Shown one piece after another: positions 22,601 to 34,600 of a DNA stretch of 64,000 bases (within the stretch, counting starts at the first letter, position 1; each line of letters begins with the position of its first letter). The stretch lies in assembly GCA_949752795.1 (NCBI GenBank), contig OX457071.1, positions 75,977,983-76,041,982 on the forward strand. The letters are read 5' to 3'. A model generated the notes under the pieces. The model searched no databases and was not told the origin of the DNA. It saw only the letters and a list, made by a program, of their open reading frames with translations. The position numbers and the translations under genes are program-made. This DNA is from Hyperoodon ampullatus (lineage: Eukaryota; Chordata; Mammalia; Artiodactyla; Ziphiidae).

Positions 22601-25600
22601 CCCGGTGTTCAAAGTATTTTGTCCTCATTCTGTTTGAAACAAAATATGAAGACTGAAATGGGCAACTTTTAAGGTTTCGTTGCCTCTGGAGATGAACACG
22701 ACCAATGTCACTTTGCTTGGTTGAATGATTTAGGGTCCAAGGAGAGAGGCCCAAGCAGAACTCCCAAGTCTTGGCAGGCTCAGGGGGAGAAAGCAGGTAG
22801 CACTGTTGAGGTTATCTCTGCTGCTTGATTTCTCTTTGGGAGAATCACCGCCTTGATATGGGCCACTGATTACAATCTACCAAAAGCATTCAGTGTCAGA
22901 CTCACACAGCAGTTAGGTGTGTTTTCACTAACAGGGTTCTACTCTGTGTATTCTTCATTTTCAAGTCCTCTTTAAGACCTGGAGACATCTTCCTGTATTA
23001 CAGATTGCCTTCCTTCCTCCCTTCTTGCTGTTCTTCTTTAAAAGTACCTTAGCTAACTGAATTGGACTGCTAATCCTTGGCTTATGCATAGCTCTCTTTT
23101 AATAATCAATTAATTAGTTAATTAATAATAGAATGAACAACCTTGATGACATCATCCAACTGGAGAGCTAGAATGCTGTTGACGGTTTCCTTTCCCTCTG
23201 TTCTTTTCTTCCCCAGCCTGTATGCCTGTCTCTTTTGCCTTACCTCTTCATGTGTTTTATTCTGTTGCCTTTTTATAGTTGTTTCGATAGTTTTATCATA
23301 AGTGTGTGTGTGTGTGTGTGTGTATACCTGTGTTTGTATGTGTGTATGGATGCGTGTGTATAAGCTAAACAATATACTGTTTACTTTTAGTTTATGAACT
23401 TTACAAGAAGCTTATTATGCTATATGTAGCAACTTGGATTTAGCTTTTTTCACTCAATATTATGTTATGAATATTCACCCCAATTTATGTACAGTTTAGT
23501 TAAGTCATTTTCATTGCTGTATAATATTCCATTGTATGAATATGTCATAGGATTTGGGTTGTTTCTGAATTTTTGTTGTTAACAACAGTACTGTTGTGAT
23601 TATCTTTCTCTGTATTTCCTGTGCACAGAGGTTTTTTTACAGGCTTGCCTTAAGATTCAGTGGGAACACGTATATGAAAGTGCTTTATAAACTGGGAGCT
23701 GTAACAACTGTTAACAACCGTGTTCAGATTTTTTTTTTTTTTTTTTTTTTTTTGCGATACACGGGCCTCTCACTGTTGTGGCCTCTCCCGTTGCGGAGCA
23801 CAGGCTCCAGACGCGCAGGCTCAGCGGCCATGGCTCACGGGCCCAACCGCTCTGCGACATGTGGGATCTTCCCAGACCGGGGCACAAACCCGCGTCCCCT
23901 GCATCGGCAGGCGGACTCTCAACCACTGCGCCACCAGGGAAGCCCCCGTGTTCAGATTTGTATTTTAGAAATGGGGACTAGAATGAAGATGATGTACAGA
24001 GAGTAAGGAGACCGGATGGGAGATGGTTATAAAAATCCAACAGAAGTTGAGAGTCTGAACAATTGGAAGTGGAGAAGACCAAGTTAGATGTGAGAGGAAC
24101 TGGGAATGGACACGCTGGTGCCACTGTCGGTGGAGGAGGGCCGCTGAAGCCGCCTTTTGGCAGGCCGAGCTCTGGGAGCCTGGAGGGCAGCCGTGTGAGG
24201 TGGGGGGTAGACGATGGAGATGGTGGAGTCGTGATATGGAGAGCACTGTCCTTCAGCACCCTGTCCTCCCTGTCAAGGAAGGATCAGTTGCAGAGGCGGT
24301 TCTCACCTCTTCTACCAGAGGCGAGAGCTGGGGTAGCGTTTGCAGACTGTTGCCTGAAGGTCACTCCTCAGTAGCATGAGTTCGCTGCTGGGGAGAAGTG
24401 GATCTGGCATTTTTTTCAGAAAAGCAGTCCCTTACCTGCTCCTGTGGGTCACGGTCACACACTGTACCCTGCCTTTGTGGGAAACAGAGCAGTCACCGAA
24501 AGGAAAACGAATGTTGAGGCATTTTTCAGGCAAGCCAATTGGGGAAATCATAGACCAAAGCAGCTTCAGAGGTTGGAGTCCTCACTTGTCTCTTCCTTTC
24601 ACATCATAGCTTTTTTATAACAACGTCTATAAGCAGTTTACCGAAGTGTATTTCTAGGAACAGTATCTTAGAAGATGCTCTTCAAAATAAATGAAAAAAT
24701 TTTACTGCTAAAATTTGTGAAATACTACATAGTATAATCCTTTTAAAGAAGGTTACCATAATATTAATATGTTGAATGCCCTAAAAACCAAATTATTCCA
24801 GCAAATTAAAAGCTTTTTTTTTTTTTTTTGGTCCTCTAATATCTGTCGAATCCCATGGAGCTCTGTTCTGAGTAATACTCTCTGGAAATGCTGATCAAAA
24901 GAATGATTTTGTTTATGTTGATAATCCTGATTCACCATAAAATTTTAAAAATTATTTTAAAGCAGAATCTGTATATATTTATCTATTTTTATTATTTAAG
25001 GAAAAAGCATTTATATTTTTAAATAAAATTTTTGACTAAATTTTTGTTCTCTGGAATATTCACTTCTCCAGAACAACTTATTTCCTTATATGAACACTTA
25101 ACAAACAATATTTCTTTTTTTTTGTTATGTATATACATAAATCCACTCTGTTTTAGATTCTTTTCCCATATAGGCCATCATAGAGTATTGAGTAGAGTTC
25201 CCTGTGCTATACAGTAGGTCTTTATTAATTATCTATTTCATATATAGTAGTGTGTACATGTCAATCCCAATCTCCCAATTTATCCCTCCCCCGTTTCCCC
25301 CCTGGTAATCATAGGTTTGCTTTCTACATCTGTGACTCTATTTCTGTTTTGTAAAACAAACATTTCTTAGGTGAAAAAAAATGAGGTAAAGTTTTGAACT
25401 TACAGAATTAGGAACTACATTGCTTTTCATAATTTTATTTTCTTTTTTCAGTTATCTGACTGGATCAGGATTGGAGATCTGACTTCCCAAAATTGTCATC
25501 TTTTTGTAAACCTTCAATCAAAAGGCTTAAAAGGGGGAGGTATAACATTGACTTTACCAGGAGTAAATTCCATTTTAAGTCGCATAAAGATTATGTTTTA

Positions 25601-28600
25601 AAAATAAAATGACTGTACATAACATTTGGTTGTGATGAGGGGATGTCAGGGCCAGAGGAACACAGGTGTGGGCGGAGCCAGTGAGCTGTAAGGATGCATT
25701 GGGTGGAGTGGTCTGTGGGCAGGGTCCTGTGGATGCTTGGTCGTGGTGGGTAGTTGTACTAAAATGATGCAGATAAATTCATAGTGATGATTTTGCCTTA
25801 AGCACAGATTTCTTTTTTACTTATAAACAGATGTATTTTTATTCTGTGCATCTGAGAAATTATTTCCCTTCCCCCATGCTCCCTACGCTTTGCTGTCACC
25901 TGTCTGAAGGTGACCTGGTTGGTCAGTTCTGAGAATCTCCAGTTTAGGAGAGACTTAGGGTATTTGAACTGGGCAGCCATTGAGACATTGTGCCGTATTT
26001 CAAAACACTCAGAACCTTGGTTGAGTTTGCGACTATTAAGGATGTCATAACAGGCACCACAATCTCTGGCTTATTACTTAGTGGCAAAGCACCCACAAAA
26101 TAGCGCCATTTATTTCATTTGCTTTGGAAAATAGCAACACCCCGCCATGCTCTTTATTTTTGAATTAATAATCTTATGTGACATTTGGTATATGTTTGAA
26201 CATTTTTTAAAAACCTAATTTGTAGTTTAATTAAAAATCTTGAGATTTGATAAAATTGAATCTGCTTTACTTTGTACTGAATCTGTTTAGTCAGGTAGCC
26301 CTCGTACCAGAGGGCTGCAGTGAAGTGTGTGAAGTCAGAACTTGCACAACTTCATTGTGTCTCAGAACCAAATAACACGTTGATAATAGGCCAGAGGACT
26401 GGACTTTCTTCTAAGTAGTTTTACACGTGTTCTCAGGTCGATTTGGTCAAACAACTCCCCCACTGGTTGATTTCCTCAAGGACATTTTAAGAAGATATCC
26501 GGAAGGAGGACAGATTCTTAAGGTGAGGCATGGGTGTGTGCGTGTGCGCATTTACACTGATAAAAACGAGACGGAGCAGTATTACTTACCAGGCCTGTTA
26601 GTGTTTACATTTTAGAATTTTGTCTAGGTTTGAATGGCTGTGTCTGTTTCCCTCTGCACCCGCAGTGCATGTGCTGGATGGGATGGCTTGAGATGCAGTC
26701 CATGTAAATACGTGAGGTTTCAGAGGCAAAGGAACCCCCTAAGCTGCAGTGTGCTGTAGTCATGCACTGTTGCTCTAGGAACATTTATTTGGTAATTTTA
26801 TGTAATTATGTAATATAATTTTATGAATTTTATGTAAAACATTGTGCAGGGGCATTACAAACCAACCAGCCGACCAAATAAAATAAGACAAAACCCACAT
26901 TCAGGGGCCATGAACCCATGCCTGTTTGACTCCCCTAGATTTAGAAGTTTGCTTTTTGGGAGAGTTTATTTAAAAGGATAATTGTTTTAGTTAAGTATTT
27001 CTATTTACGATATATTCTTTTAGTTTGAATGCACTCATTAAAAAAACAAACTGAACAATCATAAAAGAATGCAAATGGAAGATACTGCAGAAGTTAGATT
27101 TTGTGTTTAAGCTTAATAAGAAACTTCCTTAATTAAGTGTAAAAGTAGATCAATTATTATGCATTTTCCTCTAATTATTTAGTGTTTATTATGTTCAGTA
27201 TGTTAGCTCTTATTATATTTTATAGTTTAGATGGTAAAATTTTAGAGAATAAGCACTAGGTCAGTTTAGCTTACCTTAAGTATTAGTCATACTCAGGCAG
27301 GTGCCGATTGAGAAGTGCTGTACCCTAGGGAGTTTAATATGATGAGGCACGGGGGCAGTTTACGTCCATCTTTGAGAACAGGCATCAGTGGCTCACAGAA
27401 GGCTAATTTGAAAGCCATTTTTATATTGAGATATTGGGAAAGTGAAGGTGGGAAGAGTGTCATTATTGGGTTATGGGGGTAGAGAGAGGTGAACAGAATG
27501 AATTTAAGATAGGATTTAGTAGGGCCTCATCAATTCAAAAATGAGTGATAGAGATCCTGTTGGCAAACAAGGCAGTGGTTGTGAGCGAGGTCTTTGTACA
27601 TTCTTAGGGTTAGCAAGCGCTGATGTGTCGTCCTTCCACTTTGCTTATTGTGTGGATTTGTGTGCCAGCCAACTCAGTATGATTTTTGTCCCTTGGATAT
27701 TTTAGTAGAATTCTACCATTTTAGATGTAATAGGAATCTTAGAATTACCTAGACTTAGGCCACCACCTTGTATGATGTTTTGCTGAAATAGATCCAGAGA
27801 AATTTTAGTGACTAGCTCAAGATCTTATGCAAATTGGCACATTTATTGCCTCTTCTCAGAATCAGTTTGAAAGAGATCCCCTGAGAAGAAGGGCCCCATC
27901 GTATTTTTTGTTCAACTGGAGACTGATAGTTGGAATCTGGGACTTGGGATGTTATCTTGTTTTCTTCATCTCTGTTGCCTAAAATACACATAAGTCTCAA
28001 GTAGCTATCCAGATGAAAGCAAGATCCAGCCTCTAAAGTGCTATCATCCTGTAAGTGAAACTTGCATTTTGCTACCTATTTAATTTTTATTTCTACCTTT
28101 AATATTATTTTATATTATACCCTAATGTAAATAAGATTGCTAATTTTTAGGGATTCTACTAGACTAAATTGGGTGGGAGTGGGTCTTAAAAATCCCATGA
28201 GAAATGGGAAGTTGTGTAAACAGGAAGACTTTGTAGCTGATGAGGAGGTAGATAAACGCGTGGTCACGTGTTCGTGTTTGGGGTTGAACAGCATGTGGGA
28301 TAACTGTCCCCAGCCTTCTGGTGTGCACGGGGTGAACTAACCATCCACCTGATGTCACAACCAGCTCTCATTTGCACACTGTTCCCGCACTCAGTCTGAT
28401 GCTTATCTTGTTGCATGCAGGCGGTGTGCTGTGTCACCCGCTCTGATGAAGGCTTTTCTGTCGGCTTGGCTGTAGTATCAGTGTACGCCCTCTGCAGTTC
28501 CTGCCCATCCCTGCCACCCCCCACCCCCGTTAGTGATTCCAGGGTGCTGGGAAAGTAAAAAATAGTGCCCCCCAAAGTTAGAGGTTCACGAGTGTGCTAA

Positions 28601-31600
28601 TTCAGGGTGGATTATTCTGTGTCTAAAGACCCATCCATTTAAAATATAACCCCTTGATTTGGTTTGGTCTAATTCAGAGCTCATCCAGGACATTGTCACC
28701 TGTTCTTTACGTTAGACTAAACTATGTCGAATTCTACTAAGATATCCAAGGGAGAAAAATTATACTGAGTTGGCTGGCACACAGATCTACACAATAAGCA
28801 ATGTGGAAGGACCACACATCAGCACTTGCTAACCCTAAGGATGTACAAAGACCTCGCTCACGACGCAAATAGTGGGTTTCCTTTACTTATGTGTAATTAC
28901 TTTTTAAATATTATAGGTAAATACAAAGATGGGCAGTAGATTACTGTTTTATTAAATATTATTATTTTTTGGTGTATTTCTTGACTAGGAATTAATTCAG
29001 AATGCAGAAGATGCTGGGGCCACAGAAGTTAAATTTTTATATGATGAAACTCAGTATGGAACAGAGACTCTTTGGTCAAAAGATATGGCACAATATCAGG
29101 GTAAGAATTAATAATTAGTTATGGACAAGTTTTATTTTATGTACTAACAGGTGAGTTTTAGTGATTTACAATTCAGTGTTTAATGAACAGTCAAGTTACC
29201 ACCTGTCCTTCACTTTTTGGCGTATTTAACTCCAAGAGATGTTTTTCTCTGCTTTTTGTGGGCAGATGTCTCTGCTAGTTGGTGTTTTTTACAGAGCAAA
29301 GAATAAAAATCTTGAAACTCAGAGTAATAAGCAATGTAAATACATAAACCTCTTATTCTGTTCAGTCAACTTGTGAGCATTTATATCATTAGCGAGACAA
29401 ATAGAACACTTCTCTGCATTTGGAAAGAAGTTAGAGGCTGTGGCTTTGTGTATTACTTTGTGCTTTGAGAATGCCCTTGAATTATTTTGAAGTAGGGTGA
29501 GAAGAAAGATTGAAGGAGAGAAGGGAGTAAGGAAAATGAAAGTAAAGACAGTAAGAAACGATAACCAACGTAAGGACTCCTGAAGTCCTGCGCATTTTAA
29601 AAATTCTATAAGGAGATGGGGTGAGACGTAGTATGTCAGGAGGTTTTCATTCTAGCCCTGACTCCTGCCCCCTTCATGATTTTGGGCAAGTCAGCTCACC
29701 CCCATTGTTCATTTGTTCGGTGAGAGGGTGGAACCAGTCTGGTTTCCTGGCTCTGAGAGTCTGTGATTTAATGTAGTCATTGTTGAAAGATACCCCGTGT
29801 AGATATGGGGGACTTTTGTCTGAACCCTGATCCTGTACGGGGCTCCCCGTGGTCCACGTCCGTGGGGTGCTGGCGTGTCGAGTGTCAGTCAGGCCTGCCC
29901 CTCGTGTTTCCCCCCCTGTGCCTGAGCGGGGCCCTGAGGCTGGCTGCCTGTCAGCCTGCTCCCCTGTGGAATGGCGAGAACGTAGTCCACCCCCAGTCAC
30001 TCTGAGGGTTGAAGGAGATCGTGTGTGTCATAATGCTTTCTGTCTGGTGTCATCCTTATTTGGGGAGCGTACTGTAGAACTGTAGACAGGAAGAGATCCT
30101 GGAAGTATTCTGCTTCACAATTCTCCCATGTCTAGGAGTTTTTCCTTCCAGCCCTGACTTCACCTCATTAAAAGAAAAAATTATGAAACAAGATTATTTA
30201 CCTGAGTTTATGCGTAAGCATACTTAGAGAGAGGCTCTTTAAAGTGACGTCAGATTAGACAATTTTTTAAAACTTGCACATACAGAAGGAAGTGGACATG
30301 ATCTTTGATCTCTTTAATTAACAAATGTTTGTTGAGGGCCCTCCGTGCTTGTGGTGTTTGAGGGTCTTTCTCTCGCATTCAGACATCTGTATCTTGGTAT
30401 CTTGGCTGGTGTCATCTTCTTGGGTCACAGTTTTTTCCCTTTACTGACACTTAGTGTTGTGCATGAGAACTCTTGAGTTCAACTTGTTTTTGTTTCTTTT
30501 TTTTTTTTTTTTTTTGCGGTACGCCGGCCTCTCACTGTTGTGGCCTCTCCCGCTGCGGAGCACAGGCTCCGGACGCGCAGACTCAGCGGCCATGGCTCAT
30601 GGGCCCAGCCGCTCCGCGGCATGTGGGATCTTCCCGGACCGGGGCACGAACCTGTGTCCCCTGCATCGGCAGGCGGACTCTCCACCACTGCACCACCAGG
30701 GAAGCCCTTTGTTTCTTTTTTATGTAATGAGATGACAAAAGACTCAGAATGTCAGATCCGATGCAGAAAACTCAGAGATCTTCCCCAGTTTCTCACTTTA
30801 CTAAGGGTTTCAAGGATGTGGTTAATTAAGAGGTACAAGTGAAGGCGTGTGGCGAAACCTGGGGCTCCCCCGGGCCCTTCCCTGCTGTGTCCGAGGACAC
30901 CCTGTGGCCTGGGTTTAGCAGAGGCAGCCTCCACGTGCTCATCGTTCCTACAAAAGCCTCGCAGTCTTGGCCTTTTCATATCCCCACTTTGAGTATTTTC
31001 CAAATAGCAGTCACGCCATTTTTGTAAAGCAAACTGTGGCCAGCATCCCCATATCTGTGCTTGAATTCATAGGCACATGAGAAGGGTTATTTTTCACCCT
31101 ATGAAATAATATATTAACAAGGTTTCTTTAGTCTTCTTATACATTTACAGGTAATTCCATTCACGAAAATAAATAAATATTCTATTTAGGAACAAATTTA
31201 AAAGTAGTGCACTGTGATTAATTTTCTTCTTTGCCCTGTGTTTTGAGTATCTAAGTACCATAATTTTTCCTTTTTGGATTTTTGGTCAACAATACTGTAT
31301 TTCTTCTGCTGGTAATTTTTACCATTAATTTGTAATTTCTGTTTTTAATGTGAAAACAACCAAACTGTAATGCTCAGTCAGTCACTCCGTTCAGTTCTTT
31401 CCATCTTCCCATCAAATAAGCAATGTTATGTAGAGGAAGTTATTGTAAGAGAAGTGAACACCCAGTCTCCCTTCTTTCTCAACACCTGCCTCTTGATGCC
31501 CAGGGCCAGCTCTCTATGTGTACAACAATGCGGTTTTCACCCCAGAGGACTGGCACGGCATCCAGGAAATAGCACGGAGCAGGAAAAAGGACGACCCTTT

Positions 31601-34600
31601 GAAGGTTGGAAGATTTGGAATTGGGTTTAATTCTGTCTATCATATAACAGGTATGGTGTTTGGCTTTTCAGTCTTGAGACTGAAAATTATTTTAGCCTGT
31701 ATTTTGTACTTTATTGGGTTAACTTCAGAGATGATACTGTTTTAAAAGGCATTTTTCCCAAATTCTCTGTCAGTGGCAAGAAGTATATCAATGAAATATC
31801 AGTGCGTCTTGTGTTTTCTCAAGTTACCATGGTAACTGTACCAGATCTTCATCATGTGATGCAAAAGTTAATGCCCTCATTTCCGGTGGAATCAGTGTAG
31901 TATATTAAGTTATTTTATGTGAGGTTTGAGATTTTACATGAGCTGTTGAAAGCCTACACAAAATTGTTACTCTAAAAACTTTTACACTGCAAATCTTTTA
32001 AGAGTCAGGCAAACTGATTTTCACAGATTTTCTTGTACATAGGTTTAAATAACAGGAAGAAGAAAGTATACTATCCAGTGGTATTGAATAACTGCCAAGG
32101 GGAGGACCTTTGAAATGACTCTGGTTTCTCACTTTCCTCATAAAAATTTTACTCTCTTTAAACTTACGAGTATTTTAACCATTACTTTGAAATCATGCTT
32201 GGAATCTAGAAAGAATATGAGGTTTCTGATTCATAGTTATAGTAGGAAAACTTGAAACTCTTAGGGTAGACACCTCTAAGGGTATATGGCTGTTCTTCCA
32301 GAATCAGAGCTCTTAGTATTTACTATAGTTTTGTGATAAAACTTTTTTATGAAATTAGCACTTGTTATCGTTTAGTTTGAAACCGTTTGTGCATTTTGAA
32401 CTTGCAGGAGAAGGAGGGTTGAGCTGGCAGAGCTGTAGCTGTAGCTAGAGTGGCACATAATTTATTGCCCAAACTGGGACACTGCCAAGAGTGAAAGAGG
32501 TGGTATTATTCTCAGACACTGGCCTGAATTGGGACTGCCCTGGGCAAGTGGGATATAGGGTCACCATCACTATGGCCCACTTTTAGTAAGCCTATTTTTT
32601 AAATTGCATTTACATTATTATGATATATTGTATGATATTGTGTTAAGTAATATTAGTTATGTGTTATATAATAACACTGATGAAATCATTATATAACAGT
32701 TATACAAATATTAATATTCATGTGTTCAACTATTTGTGAGTTACTCCTCACATCTGTGTCATGTAGTAGTTTTTAAATTTTATGGGGGCACACACGTGAG
32801 TTGCATAAGCATGGAGCCAGTTGTACAGGAGTGAATTGTTTAGAGATTCCCCTTATGGCCAGCATCTGCTCTCACTGTGGATTTGTTCGCTATCGGAGAA
32901 CGAGCACATTTATGTGGGACAGTGTTACCTGGGGTGCTGTTCTCTAATCTGAGGATTTGCGAAGTTCTTGAGTCCTGCTTTACAACCATCAGGAGCCTCC
33001 CTGACGTAGTTTCAATAGTGGGAGTGGAGCAGGGAGTGTGGATGAGGGGGCCGTGGACCGGCGTTGCTGGTGGACGTGGTGGCTGGGCCGGTGGATGTAA
33101 CATTTCCTACTTAAAATACCCGAGAGCTTAGGAGTCGGCGGTTGTGACACCTGAGGCTGTGGTCAGTGACCATGCGTATTAGAGGTGGACCTCACGGAGT
33201 TGTGTCTTGTGTGAAGGTTAGGCCCTCAAGTCACTGCCCATTTCACACTCGCTCCAGGGTGCGGTGCTTGCTGATCATCTGTGTTCTTTCCCTTCCCTCT
33301 TTTCTCAGAGAATCTGTGGTTGAAGTTTTAGTTTGAGCATAGGCTGCAACTCTGTTCTGTTCAATTGGGTTCACTTGGCTATGGGGAGAGTGTAAATATC
33401 CAAATTCTCTTTACGTATTTTAATTGTTTAATAAGTGTTTGAAGATATATCTTAGGTTTTCACAACAATCACGTAAAGTCTCTCAATGCCTGGTACTTCT
33501 TGAATCAAAAGAGAAATCATTTTTTGTGCTCAAAGAATTATATTTCCAAAGCTAGCTTTAGATTGTTTTTAGATAAATCTGTTTAGAGTCATCTTGTGGC
33601 TCATGCTTTTTCATGTGTAATATCTGATAGTAACTATGTATTGTAGTTGTGCTTACAACTGTCCTTTAAATTTCAGAGTTGATCATGACTTGAATTTTCC
33701 TTTACAGATGTTCCTTGTATCTTTAGTGGTGATCAGATTGGGATGTTAGATCCTCATCAGACACTTTTTGGTCCACATGAATCAGGCCAATGTTGGAATC
33801 TCAAAGATGACAGCAGAGAAATTAGCGAACTTTCAGACCAGTTTGCACCATTTATTGGCATCTTTGGAAGCACGAAGGAGACGTTTATAAATGGCAGTTT
33901 TCCAGGAACATTTTTCCGTTTCCCCCTTCGGCTACAGCCCTCCCAGCTTAGTAGTAACCTCTACAATAAGCAGAAGGTTCTCGAGTTGTTTGAGTCTTTC
34001 AGGGCAGATGCAGACACGGTGCTGCTCTTTCTGAAAAGTGTGCAGGACATCTCCTTACACGTCCGCGAGGCCGATGGAACAGAGAAGCTGGTCTTCAGAG
34101 TGACTGCTAGTGAGACTGCAGCCCCGACACAGGAGCGGCCGGATTCTATAAAGATCCTGGGGGCCGCCATCAGTAACTATTGTGAGAAGATTCCCAGCAA
34201 CAGCATAACCTGTGTCACATACCCTATAAATATAGTTTTAGAAGATGAGAGTGCCAGGGGTGCACAGAGAACGTCTTGGCTGGTGTGTAACGGCGTGGGT
34301 GGGCGCGGGATTAGTAGTAGGCTGGATGCGTTGGCTGATGAGTTGAAGTTCATCCCCGTCATTGGAATAGCCATGCTGCTGTCACGCAGAGGTGAGGAGG
34401 AGGGAGGAGCAGCGGCCGAGTTCTCCGGGAAAGCCTTCTGCTTCCTTCCTTTGCCGCCTGGCGAGGAAAGCAAAACAGGCCTCCCAGTTCACATCAGTGG
34501 CTTCTTCGGCCTGACGGACAATCGCAGGAGCATCAAATGGAGAGAGCTGGACCAGTGGAGGGACCCAGCCGCCCTGTGGAACGAGCTTCTCGTCCTGAAC

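Larger units (their letters stand above)
19235..25451 (+). other. SACS: SACS intron 2
   Basis: This 6.2-kb intron separates the two exons of the ubiquitin-like domain. It holds the G-rich minisatellite at its 5' end, a MIR split by a CHR SINE (21295-21740), a TG-repeat (about 23302-23345), an old L1 fragment (23400-23640), a second CHR SINE (23732-23945) and another L1 fragment (about 25118-25356). I recognise nothing else; 19480-21240 and 21750-23290 look like unique sequence. Confidence 0.8.
26523..28988 (+). other. SACS: SACS intron 4 with a 133-bp inverted repeat
   Basis: A 2.5-kb intron. Its notable content is the pair of inverted copies at 27581-27713 and 28729-28861, listed separately. 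I recognise no other mobile element. Confidence 0.8.
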
